64,000 nucleotides of DNA from Scortum barcoo (taxonomy: Eukaryota; Chordata; Actinopteri; Centrarchiformes; Terapontidae): positions 21,572,001 through 21,636,000 of the forward strand of contig CM041553.1 in NCBI GenBank assembly GCA_023238725.1. The letters are read 5' to 3'. The notes under the pieces are model-generated. The model searched no databases. It saw only the letters and a list, made by a program, of their open reading frames with translations, and had not been told where the DNA came from. Shown piece by piece: positions 35,840-49,100 of this stretch. Position 1 is the stretch's first letter; each line of letters starts with the position of its first letter. The position numbers were made by a program, and so were the translations under genes.

Positions 35840-36060
35840 CAGCTCCTTAACTCTGCCGCTCCTCTGGCGGGGCTCGGAGCAGCGGGGGTCGGCCGATTGG
35901 AAAAGTGTGCCACCGGGACCGGAGGATGAATATTTAACGACCGCTATTCTCCGCTGACCGGCCGGGGGCTTGAGTTCCACACACTCCGGTGAGAAGTGAT
36001 GAGCACCGCGGGTGGCCGGTGTGTCATCCGCGGTGATACGCACCGGTGTAGGCAGTGGTA
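35840..36060. promoter_or_regulatory. Small CpG-rich block
   Basis: CpG dinucleotides are dense here compared with the AT-rich surroundings (for example GGCCGGGGGC, CACCGCGGGTGG). Such blocks often mark promoters. It lies about 3.3 kb upstream of the myo15a start codon and could belong to it or to an unseen neighbour. Confidence 0.4.
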
Positions 36061-39000
36061 AATAAACAAGGTGGGGTAAACTTCAGGAAAAAGCCAATTA
36101 ATCATGATGTTAAATGTTAATATTTATAAGCTGCGTGCCTATAGGTGGGGGTTTGGATGTGTAACCCCCCCTCACGGTGGGAAAGTGTGTCATGAGATAG
36201 CTGAGGGGGGAAACAGCGTGTGAAGGTGAGAGAGCTGAAACCAGAAGATGCGAAGCTGACGACCAGCTTTCCGTGCGAGCAGTGCCTCCCGATGCCCGCC
36301 AGATGGACCCGCCTGACAGCAAACAAACAGACGCAAAGTGCTGCAGCTCCACTGGATGCTCTCCATAACCCAGACGACCTTGCCGCCCCCCTCCCATCCT
36401 CATCCTTAACCCCCCCTCCGCCCCCATGACCGGCTGGCCGCCAGTATCAAAACAGGTTTTGGCTTTGATATTGAACCAACTGTGGAGAGCCACGATGCAA
36501 GACCTCTTTTGTTATTTATATGTATTTTGTCCAAGAAATACAAGCCTTGGTTCAGCTTTTTTTTTTTAAGAGCTGCTCCTGAATCAGTGATTTAGTTCAA
36601 CCAACAGGCACATTTGCAGTGTTTTGGGTGAACACACTTCATACATCCTGCAGCTGGGAGCCAAAGTCCTGGTCAGTGCAGGCAGCTCTCCAGCCTGCCA
36701 GCTTCTTTTCTCACCAAAAACCAACAGACTGCTGCTGTTTTGCCCAGCTACAACAAATTCACACACTGAGCTACTTAAACAGCTGTTTGAAGATATAACT
36801 TCTTATGTCTTGTTAAATAATCAAAAACTTTAGGTCTGCCTCTCTTTTAGTAACGCTATAAATTAGAATAAATTGTTGCTTCCCAATCTGGAGTCCCCGT
36901 AAAGCAGAAAGAAACATGTTTCTGCTCAGACTTTTCTCTAATATATGTTTTTTTTCCTCCTTTCTTAAATTACTGTATCTATATTTAAATGAAACAATGA
37001 AAACAATCTCTCATCTTCTAAGCTGTGACAAGGGGTAGCAAGTAAACCTGGCTTTAGGTTGCATACATCTACTAGTAGAAGCATGAAAAGAATTTTTTTC
37101 ATTGTTACACTGAATATTTGTTGAGAGTGAAGAAGTAAAATGATACAGTGATTTAGAAAGAGAAAAAGGCAAATATTAACCAAGTCAAAAAGGTTGAGAA
37201 CCACAGGAGTAAACGAATTACAGCAGAGGTTACCCTTCTCTTTCTTACTCTGGTGTGATTTTACAGAGCTAAAGGGAAGTAGCTATTTTATTCTTTCTTC
37301 GAGCAAGCCTTCCCTGAATTATTTGGATTTTTTTTTAAGGCAGTGTTGCAACTAGGACCTGCTGCTAGAAATTGTTACTCCCTGACAACAGCCTGCTTAG
37401 GGCCCTGAAACAGTAAATATCTATAATGTTTGACATGTTCCACGGCCCCTGTCCAGCTCTGGGCTCTGTGAATCATTCAGGGAAAGTAATGGCTTCATCC
37501 TGCAGGCATAAGCTACTTTTTGAATAACATATACAGTGAACCCTTGTTTCAGGAAGGTGGTGATTTCTTTGTAGGATAAATGTTGCAAGCTAGACCTACA
37601 TTGTTATTTGCAAAAACAAATGCCAGAGAGGAAAATCTCAGAGATAATTGGAACGAGGAGTTACAGCGTTAGGATAAATTTTAACATGAACACGTGAAAA
37701 ATGTAAATACTAGAGCCCTGGCTTTGTGCTACTGGGGCCTGCGGTCGTGAGCTTTCCCAGTACTGGGCTCTGCTGGTCGGACAGCAGGCGACAGATCAGT
37801 GAGCGGATCACCAACATTAGTTTTTCTCCTGAAGGAGTCAACAGACAACCACAGAGTCTGGAGCTGCAGCAGCTGCTCTGAGACACATGGTCTCTGCAGC
37901 AGGTCAGAGGGTGACTGTAGAAAGCTCCCACTGGGACAGAGGGAGATGCATGTCTTTGTGCCTTTACAAGAAAACATAAAGATGGATGGATGGATGGATG
38001 GATGGATAAGACAGAAAAGCAGCAGGGTACATCTATCCACATCCACTTAATAGAGGCTCCACCTGGATAGGCCGGATAGTGGAGGATAGCGAGGCTGCTG
38101 GAGTTGCAAGGGCCCTGCTGTGTGTTCATCAGTTTCAAATAATCCCTGCTGCTGCTGAAGTGTCCTTGAGTCACATGTTGAACCCCTGCCTGTTCAGAGA
38201 CACACCCGACTGCTGTTGCACTCCAAACTACTGTGAATTAGTTCCTGTCACTCCCAAAAAACCCTGCTACTTTTGGGGCATCTGTCTTTCATCCACAGTC
38301 CAGATTAAACAGCTCAGCAATGGTGCAACCACATGCACAACGTGAAGAGTCCACAGTCAACACACCCACTGCCACACCCACTCGAAGATGGATATAGTGA
38401 CCGTGTGTGATCCCATGTTTGTTTGTCTGTCTGTGTGTGTGTGTGTGTGAGGGGGTAAGGGGGAGATGACAATGAATGACAGATAGTCCTAAAGAGGATA
38501 AGAAGCTGCATTTGTGGAATATTAGATAGCGTGTTAGAGGAATGTATAGCAGCGGATTGCATTTATGGACTTAAATTATGAATTATAGGAGACTTACAGG
38601 GGAGAAAAGTAAAAAAAAAGAAAAATACATCAGGGAAAGACGCACAAAGCCTCAAACAGCTGCAAAGAGCAACATAAGACTTTAATCCAAATATGAACCA
38701 GAGGCAGCAACACTGACTTTTATTACATGCATGACTAAATAAAAAAAAAACAAAAAAAACAAATGTGATAAATTAGCACAGGATTTAGCAAGTCAATACA
38801 ATATCCAGTAAAATATTTAAAATCATATTAAAAATCACCACTTTGATTAAAATGTTTTCACTGTGTTTTAGTATACCAAAATAAAACAACTGTATTTTCT
38901 CAAATAATTAAGAGTGATTTATGTGACAGATGTTGGTATGAGTCACCAGTAACCATTTGATTAGAGATTACAACTGAGCCAAAAGACTTGTTGTCACAGT

Positions 39001-40900
39001 ATGATTATATGGAGAAATTATGACTGATATTTAAAGCATTAAGACACATAATGACAAATGTCCCTGATTTCAGCTGTGAAACTGTGTTTCTCTCTTCTGT
39101 GTCAACACTGTTTAACAGTCCAATCATGATTAAAAAAATGATATGATCAAGAAAATAATTAAAATAATAAAGACATAATTCTTACAAATTACTGATCATA
39201 CATAAAGAAAAGTAAAATGTGAGAAATTATAGTTTTAAACATAACAAGAGTGTACAGTCATGACCATCAGTAGCCGGTCCATGTTTTAAAAATCTATGCA
39301 GACTTTAAAGGGCTCTTAGTTCACACCAGCAGCTTATTAAGGTGATGTGAGCTCTGGGGAAAAATGAAATTATGAGTCACTTTGTCTTGACATTGAACAT
39401 CAGAAACCTACAATATATTCAGAAGGGAGGAGAGCATACTAAAATGAGATTTAGGGGATGTCCAGCAGCTTTACAGCAACATAAATGACAATTTGGCTTT
39501 GTGTGATTTACTGAACAGCAACCTCGCATCACTGGATGATATTTGATTGAGTGATTATAGTGTACAGATACAAAGGCAAGTGGAAAAAATAGTCTCCTCT
39601 CCAGCTTTCAGAAATGGACTTTCATTTACAAAAAACTGTGGCTTTCATCCACATTCAAAAGATCAAATCAACCAGGATGTGAGAGTATTTCTTTAAATGG
39701 CTGTTAACATAATGTTACAGCTTAAAGAATTTAACATCCCTTCCTCCTGGGTGTTTTGAAAACACAACAGACCGGGGATTTCGCTTAGTGCTGCTTTAGA
39801 TCTACTTCACTCTCGCGTTTATGAGAGCAAAGGGGCAACAGAGATGAAATTATCACGTTGTTTTCTGCACAGCAGGTGATTATTTGATCATCAGGAGCCA
39901 CTCGGTTCTGAGATCATGCTTTCATGTTGGGATGGTGCTGTGGAATTGAGATAACACCTGTTTGGCACCCAGAAAAACAGAAATGGAATTTATATGAAAG
40001 CTGATGCATCTCAAAAGCCCATTAGAAGAAGCCAAATTACAATTTAAGACCTTTTTAAATAGAAGAAAGTGGGAAGTCCGTCCATAGTCAACATTTTCCT
40101 ATTTAGACCCAAAGCAGAGACACACGGCAGAGAGGGCACCTGTGGCCTCAGACTTGGCAGACTTGGTTGTTTGACTAATTGTGCTGCAATTTGAGACATT
40201 TATCCATATCATACATAATATGTGGAAGATGTAGCGCTGTAATTTATCAAATTGCTTTCTTTCGTTTTCTGCATACTGATTCTTTGTGAGCAGGCAAATT
40301 CTATAAATTTATATTCAGAAGGGCTGACTTCAACAGACCTGCAGTAAATCCACACCGTGCCTCTCGCATTGTGGAAACTTTAAAACAAAGCGTTCCTGTA
40401 TGGTCTGCAAAGATATGATATGATATATATATTTTAAATTGAATGTGTGAAATATACTTGGCATTTTAATAAGCATAACGGGCGATGAATTTTAATGTTA
40501 AATTTAACATTTGGGTTGAGTTTGGATTACTTTGTGTTTAACCATAACAGCCTGCAGTAAAACAGGAAGGATATAATACTATCCTCCAGTGCTCTTTATA
40601 AGCTCCTACTTCACTGTGTTCAAGCTGCAAATACCACACGTAGCTGAACAATCATGGCTGCAAAAATACCTCAAATAAAAGTGAACTCTTTTCTGGAATC
40701 TGTTTAATGGTGTCATGTATGTTACATTATACTAAATAATTTAGTATCCATAAGATATTATAATCCATAGGCAGCCTATGACAGCTAAAGGTTAAATAAA
40801 GATTGAAAATGAAATGAGGAGGAACTGGAGGACAGACCTTGCTCAGTCTGCTGTCACCCCGACCAGCACTCAATGCAACAAATGGATAGATGGATGGATG
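36061..40900. other. Non-coding stretch with a (GGAT)n repeat
   Basis: AT-rich, with a (GGAT)n tetranucleotide run at 37,981-38,008 and a short (GT)n at about 38,431-38,449. No ORF resembles a known protein. Confidence 0.7.
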
Positions 40901-40904
40901 AAAA

Positions 40905-42120
40905 TCAGTACATTCTTGGACCGTACCTTACGACATTACTCTTTCCGTTGTTGGCATAGCTCCCGTGCTCGCTGCCACTGCATTTTGGAGCCTTAAAATT
41001 TAGGTCATCACTGTTACGATTGTGGAGTTAAACCCAGAGGCAAGATCACCAGGTAGGTGTAGGCTTTACTCCTCAAAAGGCAGGATATGCAAGTCAGCGA
41101 AGGCAAACAAAACCAGAAGGAACCAGGCAGGCAGCCAAAAATCCAAAAACTAACTGGGTTCAAAGTCACTAACACAGGCAGGCAGGTAGATACAGAAAAC
41201 AAAGCTGCTATGAACAGTTTAGAGAAGGACTAGAATTACTGGGCAGGTATATAATGACTGATGGGGTGATGAGGTTAAGGAGATGAGGTTTCTAGAAAAG
41301 ACAGGAATAACACAGAAATCACAGCGGTACATTTTTCAGCTAAACTACATTACTCTCGCTCTTGCTGGCACGGTTCCTACGCTCTGCCCCCTAAACATGA
41401 TAATTTTGGAGACTGAAAATTTAGGTTATCACTCTTAACAGATCTGGAGTGAGACCCACAAACAAACTCAGCAGGTAGGAGTGTGGTTTATAAAAGCAGG
41501 CTTTACCACTCAAAAGGCTGGATATAGGTCAGCAACAGGTAGGCAGTCAGCGGAGGCAAACAACACCAGAAGGGACCAGGCAGGCAGCCAAATGTCCAAA
41601 AACCTAGCTGTGGTTGGAGTCGCTTGTAGACAGGCAGACATGTAGAAAGAGGAAATATGGCTACAATGGTCAGTCTGGAAAATGACTATAATTACTGTGC
41701 AGGCTAAGTATACAGTGTGGGGTTGACGAGGTAATGCGGTATGGGTATGCACACAGGTGGAGGATCAGGTGAGTGGAAAAGGCAAGAATATACTGAGGGC
41801 AAGTGGTGAACACAGTGGAAGAGAAATGGCAACGTCTAAAATCACAGCAGAGGATGGTTGGAAATCAATATGCAGTACATTCTGAGACTAAACTACATTA
41901 TTCCCAGCCTTCAATTTTGTGTCTCACTGCAACAACTCTGGAGTGAGCCCCAGAGGCAGAATCAGTGGGTAGGAGTTGTAACGGAGACAAAAGATTTTAC
42001 CAGTCAAAAAGGCAGGATATAGGTCGGAAAGAGGTGGGCAGTCAGTGGAGGCAAAGGAAACCAAGGGACCAGGCAGGCAGCCAAAGACCAAAACCTAGCT
42101 GGGGTCAAAGTCCCTGAAGT
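40905..42120. repeat. Three-unit degenerate tandem repeat
   Basis: Three related units begin near 40,926, 41,340 and 41,886. Shared words include ACCAGGCAGGCAGCCAAA (41,123; 41,575; 42,068 vicinity), CTCAAAAGGC/GTCAAAAAGGC, and TGGAGTGAGACCC/TGGAGTGAGCCCC. The units are diverged with indels, so the duplication is old. The ORFs inside are shadows. Confidence 0.8.
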
Positions 42121-43101
42121 CTGAATTTCCACACAAAACTGGGTTACGTGTGGTAGAAGCTGAAGAAATCTGGCTTTGTGAACACGATGTTGGTCCAAAA
42201 TACAGTCATTTTTATCGAATTATGAATTTGACGACAGCCGGGGTTGGTGCGTAGGCCATTTCAGTGGAAGACACTTTGACATGCCACAGCAGGAAAAGGA
42301 CAGGTGTAATTAATAAAATGTGTGATGGCTAAATTCCATTACCTGCTTCATTCACAGGGACCTGGCTTACTGCTGGGACACTTAAATAGAGATGAGCCAT
42401 TGTTCATAATTGTGATATTTGTAATTGGTAACACCTGTATTTTTCCCACTAGTACTTTCCTACCAAGTCAAAATCTCCGCTTATAAAATTTCTAAACAGA
42501 ATTATAACAGAATTATTAATCAGACGAAGATGATAGTGAAGCTGAAGTTGCTGCCATGACAATCACAGAATATTAATATAAGGCTGTGGCAGGCTGTGAC
42601 ACCTGTTGCTACAGTGTTAAATCTATTGGTTAGTTGGCACTTTGAAAAGGCATTTTTCCTCCGCATTTTGAATTTCATAACTATTTTATATTCATCAGTC
42701 ATGACTTCTTTTCTATTTACAGCAACTAAACAATAGTTGGACTCAGTAACCCCCACATCCCACGCTCTCTCTTTCTCTCTCTCTATCTGTGGGGAAAGCA
42801 CGGGTCTCTCTCGGCTCACTGCTGACCTTCAGGTCCCAGTTGGTCACTCATGATGGTCAGTCCACCTACATCACGAGTGTTATTGCCAGTGGCAGAAGTA
42901 CACAGGCAACAATAATCACAGTCTGAATAAAGAGAGGAGGGATCCACCACATTATACGTATGTCTATATTTCCTTTTATTTTATAATATAATTTTATATG
43001 CTATCTCTACCCCTACACATAACACTGAATTTTGCACTTGATTTTCATAAACGTTCTCTGAAAGCTGTTTACGCTTTAACCACTTTCTCTCTCTCTCGCA
43101 G
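42121..43101. other. Non-coding stretch left of an exon-like segment
   Basis: AT-rich, ending in a CT-rich tract (43,085-43,099) that forms a strong acceptor-like site. No gene recognised. Confidence 0.6.
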
Positions 43102-43185
43102 ACCCCCTGTGTGGGACGAGTAAATGATTAGGCGTTGCTGGGAGCAGCTGGAGAAAGTCAGAGATAAAGTCAAGACACAACTGGA
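43102..43185 (+). other. Exon-like segment with start codon, gene unknown
   Basis: A strong acceptor (CTCTCTCTCTCGCAG) precedes 84 bases that end at a consensus donor (GTGAGT). From the ATG at 43,124 the frame reads MIRRCWEQLEKVRDKVKTQL and leaves in phase 2; other frames are closed, so it could only be a first coding exon. The charged helical look is suggestive but the Kozak context (T at -3) is weak. I do not recognise the protein, and no partner exon was found. Confidence 0.3.
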
Positions 43186-43191
43186 GTGAGT

Positions 43192-46100
43192 TCACCTCAT
43201 TTAGGCATGACACATTGACGTGTTCACTCACTCACAAACACACAGTCCCGCATATGTTGGTGCTTCACGTGTGAAGTCAACCCAGCTAATTACTTTACTG
43301 CTCTGTATATTCTCTGTGACTATATCAACATATTTTACAGGACAGTTCACAAGCTATGAGAGTAGGACAGGATGAAAGACACTGTTGGAGATTTAACATC
43401 CACTCTGCCTTTATCTGTACACATATATTTATAAAAAAATAAGATACTTTTATAATGAACAGAAGTGGGGTAACTTTTAATGAATAACATTACAACTGTC
43501 CCAGTTCTCTCCAATTTGGGGGAATGCCCACTTTAAACCTGGCACTTTCAAGCCTTGATTTTTAAAAATGTGCTGAAAGGGCACTTACCAAGATTATTGA
43601 TCTAAAGAGCAACGGCAGCCTCTGCACATTTGAGGGATTAAAACAAAAGTATAAAATGACTAATACCCACTTTTAAATATCACCAAATATCGCTGTTATA
43701 GATTTAACAAGTACCACTTCTCCATCAGCTGCTGCTCTCCTCTTAACAAAATGATCATCCAGGCTGTAAAATCACTTTATTTACTATATAATACGCTACA
43801 TTTACTGTGCATCATTTTATTTGATGGCCTGAATCTTGAGCTCACCCACTACATGGTGCCCTCAAAACCTCCACAGTGTATCAAAAGAAGTACTATACAT
43901 GGCATACAGACTACACTCTGCTACGAATCCCACAATGCAATATGCTGCATTTCATCGATTCGAAAATTACAGTCATGCAACTCTACAGCTGTCAGTGAAG
44001 ACACAAGTTGATGATGATAATTAAGCGTCTGAAATCTCATTTTACTGATCACTATTGAATAAACTGTTCAGTGTCCATTATATAGGGAAAAATCAACAAA
44101 TGAACAAGGGAGTGATTTCAGACACAGCCCTAGTTTACAAAACCATCGTATTGTTTCTTCTCTACAAACTCTTTCAACCAAACAGTTGCACACAAATTTC
44201 TTCCAGTCTGGCATTATTGTCTAAAATATTGGAGCCATAATTACACTAACTGTGTGACAGTCTATAACAGCCTGTTTGTGTGGCTCTCATGGGTTTGGTG
44301 TAACGAGGATAATATTGGCTAGGGGGCATCGGAGTACAAAGTGTCACAGAAGATTACACAGCAGGTGGAAAACACGCTGCTTTCCATGAGAGACAAATAG
44401 TCCCACTGCAACCATGTTAATGTGGCCTTCACTGATCACTTTGACCAGACCATATGTGCCAAGGAAGTGCCAGAGCGTCACCTTGCAGAGGTGTGTGTTT
44501 TCCTGTCTGTGCGTAAGACTGCATGATGTAGCCATCCACCTCTCCCTCGATGGTCTTTTAGGAGATGCAGCAGATGGACAAGTTTCCCATTCACGAGAGA
44601 AATGTCCCCAAAACCAGACTGCATGAGATAACAAAATGACCAAACAGAGACTCGGGCTAAAACATACTAGTACACAACCAGATGCATACCAACCAATTCA
44701 GTATCAGGAGGGCCCATTTGAGCAAATCAGTCATTTATACATATTATAGCCACACTGACTTGATGAATGACCACTTCAGTCATTAGTTTAGTGTTTATCA
44801 TGAGGAACATCAGCCAGATTTTACCGAGGAGAGTCATACTGTCATATGTGGGAGGTGACTGACAGCAGACTTGGTGCAGCTTTGAAAAATGTAAAAGAAA
44901 ATGAATCATCATTACTGCGATGTTACATTATGAAGTGTTTATTATCATAGACTTTCACCAATTTTTGTGATGATTCTTTAATTAAGTTAAGTTTTAATTA
45001 AGTTCACAAGTACATGCATAATAGTTAACTTGAATGTACCACATTTGCATATATTAAAGGACTCACATCAAGCTATTAACACAACTGCACATCTTTTTTC
45101 CAACCTTCCCATCCCAGTTTTCACTTTCTCAACCAAAGTGTGAAAAAAATAAGATTAAACATAGTATACAGACATGTATCTTTCCAGTATCTACAGATTT
45201 ATCCACACACAGACTCATCTGTATTCATATATGCGTGCAGATGTGCATGCACCAGTGCACACATGGTTATCTGCACATATACATGCAAACAAATACTGTA
45301 AATATGTAGCGTTATAGTGTCTCTGGGGAAAAAACATCTAAAATAACCTGTGTTACAGTGTGCATTATTTTGTAATTTAGATTTGTTTAATGTTTTTTTT
45401 TGTTTTTTCATTCTATTTAAATGTCCAACTTATTGATTCATTATTAGCATATTTCTTAAATGATTAATGAAAGGAAATAATATGATGATTATTAAATACT
45501 TATTGATTTGTCAATTTGTCATTTAATCAACTTACTTTTCAGCCTTGACTAATTAATGCTTGATTATTGTGCTGTATATATACCTCACAGTAGGTGTAAA
45601 ATAAGCAGATTTGCTTTTAAAAGATATTTGATGATGAATGGAAAATTATTAATCACAGTATTTCAGTTAACAGAATATGCAATCCATCCCTCCGTCTTTG
45701 CCTCGGCTTCGGTCAGGTAGACTTATTCACTCACAATTATTTAATCTTCACACTTTCAATAATTGCTCCCTCTAAGACTTTCAAAATACAAGAGGCTGAT
45801 CCCTCTGTTTCCCATCATCCAAACAAATAATCCAACAACCTTTTCTTACCCTCAGAGGAGCTAATAACTGGTCATTGTGCTCTTTATTAACCCAATATGC
45901 TGATGCTAGCATCCAACTACAGCATTCCCCACCACCACCAGGATAAAGACTCTATCAGCAGCTGGCTGACAGCCAAGCCGGGAGTTTACACGATTGTCTG
46001 ATTATTGGATCCATCCCCATAATCGGGCATTATCCCTGGATAAAGTCTATGCAAATCTAATCTGTTTAATCAAGAACACTAAACATTTAAACTATTCTGC

Positions 46101-49100
46101 TGATTGAAATCATTACGTATGCAGTGTTTTTTTTTTCAGTTTTCAAGTTGTTCATGTTAATGGAAAACAAGTGAAACAAGTGTTCTTGTAGCTTTTAGAC
46201 CTAAAAATACATCATTGGAGAGGCAAAGTTCAGCTGTAAATATTTGCAAGTTCAGAGTGTTCATTCCCACTTCCACCCAGCATCTCAGTGGTGTCGATGC
46301 TGTGTGCAAACAGACAAACTGCCTTACCATACACTTTGCCAACAATGAAAAACAAACTCAGCCCAGTCCCCAGTTTTCCACCTTGGACAGCTAACAGGTC
46401 ATTGCAAACCTTCACACATTTCAGTAAATTTTGAGGTCATGCTGTCTTTCCTTTTATCAGTCAATCTGAAAATGAACATAGCTTCAATCTCACAGTCAGG
46501 CTTTTGTTATTGCCAGTAAAGGTTAGGGTAATATTTAATGCACCCTTTGGCTATGCCGATAATAGAAAGGCCATAAAAAGTTACTGCCCCAAGATGAGCT
46601 ATTTTAAATTGTTCTGTGGACGGGGCCAATTAGTTTGATTTGGCTGTAGCCTCCAACATTGAAACGCTCTGGTGCAAAAAGTCCTTCGCACAGCGCATAA
46701 GTACCCAACGTACACTCTGAGAACTGAATATACAAAATGGGATTTCTGGTAGCACTGTGAATTTCTGAGCTGTCAAATTGGATCCCAGAGTGTGCCCTGG
46801 TGCTTTAAGAGCAAATTAACCAACATCGTTTAAATGTCTTCTTCCCCAGATCAACTGAATGACATAATTTCTGCATATTTTTGTGTGTTGAAGATCGGTA
46901 TACTGTCGGTAAGTTGGTATACTGTCTTCTTCTCTATGTGATGCCATGCAGCAGCAGCAGCTGAAAATCTCTAACCTCCATATCACCGTGGGGATTGTCA
47001 GCTTGTGCTTGGATGCCCAGTATGGAGTCAAGACGTCCATGAAAAATGCAGGTTCATTCTTGAGTGTCAGTGAAATAGTTTGACAGTTTGAAAACTAGCA
47101 TTTTGTACCGAGAGTTAAATAATTGGTTAAAGAATTGATCCCATTCTCATGTCTGTGCAGTAAGCATGAATCTACAACCAGCAGCCGCTTAATTCAGCAC
47201 ACAGATGGAAAAACAAGGTGAGACAGTTTATCTCACTCTGTCTAACCATACGAAAAACCTGCCCAACAGCACCTCTTGAGCTCACTTATTATCATTTTAT
47301 ATCTTTTTTGTGTAAACTCTGCAAAAACTGAAGTGTAAAATCTTCAATTTGTGGTTATGTTTCAGACTATTTCTTGGCCAGGTGTGGTAACTTCCTGGAG
47401 TCTCCACTTGTCGCCTGGCAACATCACAACATCTGATGCCAAGAGAGGAAGAAATAGTCTGTCACATAAGTCTGTCACACCACAACGCAGCAACGTTTAG
47501 ACTTTGATTTTTGTCTGCCTTCAGGTGTGCTGGTTGATGGATTTTAATGATTGCACAGGCTCGCTGTTTCCCGTTACCAATCTCTGTGCTAAGCTAACCT
47601 ATTGCTGACTGTATTTTTAAGAAGCGAACAGTAGATATCCCCAAATTTTGTATTATTTCTTTAATATGAGTGAGTTCAGCTGCTACTGTCTTTTCATCCG
47701 TAATTTCCTCATTAATTTTATAATAACCATGGGTGGACTTTTTGCATGGAAATTCAAATTACACTAAATTCACTTGTTATAGTATATAATACTTTATTTT
47801 CCCTTGATTTATTCCAGATATGAATTATTCAAATTCCTAAATGTACCTGTGCACCTGGGCTTACTCAAAGTAGACTTTATTAAAAAAGTCAACATTTCGA
47901 ACCTCATTAAGGAAAAAATGTATGCATATTAAGCTCACTTATTCCAGCCAGGGATGGACGATTTTCATCAAGGGAGTTCTCGCCAAAGGTTCAAAACTTT
48001 CTCAATCCTTACTTGCAGCTAATTATTAAATTATTGACTGACCTTTTCAAGCTAAAGATAATTGCTGGTGTGGCCAAGTGAAAAAGACACAGCAGTGCAT
48101 CACTCGCAACTAATTGATTTGGCTTCTGCACTCATGAACTTTTCACTGTGATCAGCACTGTGACAGAAAGAAATCGCCTATCAATTTTTGAGATGAGTGG
48201 TTTTCAAAGGTGTGCATAAATTTAAATAGGTAATGATACTGGTAGGGTAGACCCTCGAGGGTTAGCCTACAGCTTGCCTGAGATCCAGGCACTACATACT
48301 GCCCCTGTCTGGCTGTGGGAAACAGTGCTGTCTGTAGGAGAGCTCATTCCAGGTCACCCACTCTTTGTGGGCGAGAGAGCGAAAGAGGGTGGAGAGTGCA
48401 AGAGAGGGAGGGAGGCAAAGTAAAAAAACAGACTAGAGAGAGAGAATATCTGTAACTCGATAAATGCCAGCTATCACACCGTTCTGTTCCAGATAGAGAG
48501 CCTTGAATACATTTCTGTTTATTTTGTTGCCATTTATTGACAGAATGATTCACTTCCTGAGTCTATATAAAGCCATGTACTGTAGCTACAAAGCAATGTC
48601 TTTCCTATGGCAGCGACTCAGTCTGAGATAAAATGAGGAAGACTCAAGATCATTGTATAAAAGACAGAAATTTGTCTTGTAGGCTCACCATACCGTCATT
48701 AGGCTGAACGCAGCCCACCTACTTTCTTTACTTCCAGCTGCATAGAAACATTACAGTGAATCATACTTTTGTGGATTTCTATTGTCTTTGCCTGTCAGTC
48801 AAAGTCCTGATGATTGTCAGATAAGCCCTGGTATATGCTGGCATGAAGATGCCAGTGCATTTGAAAAACTGGGCAAGTCTGTGTTGCTACAGGAACCGCT
48901 GTGAGGTAGCCAACCATGTGAGCGTAACCGGGTAATCAGGATTAAGGACTTGGTGTGACTGCCTCAAAATACAAAAAGCATTAAATCCACAATGCTGTTC
49001 TTTAAAACACATTCAAATTGATAGTAAAAAAAATATATAACCCAAAGTGTGCCATCAGGTCTTGTTGTCATGGAAACAATGTGTGTTTTTTTTATTTGTT

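Noticed and set aside
44344..44643. Opposed ORFs of 99 and 70 residues at the same place
   Set aside because: No recognised family, no splice-site support, and coding on both strands at once is typical of chance ORFs.
46930..47051. Plus-strand open segment reading QQQLKISNLHITVGIVSLCL with CAG before it
   Set aside because: The donor (GTTCAT) is poor, the composition is not distinctive, and no neighbouring exon supports it.
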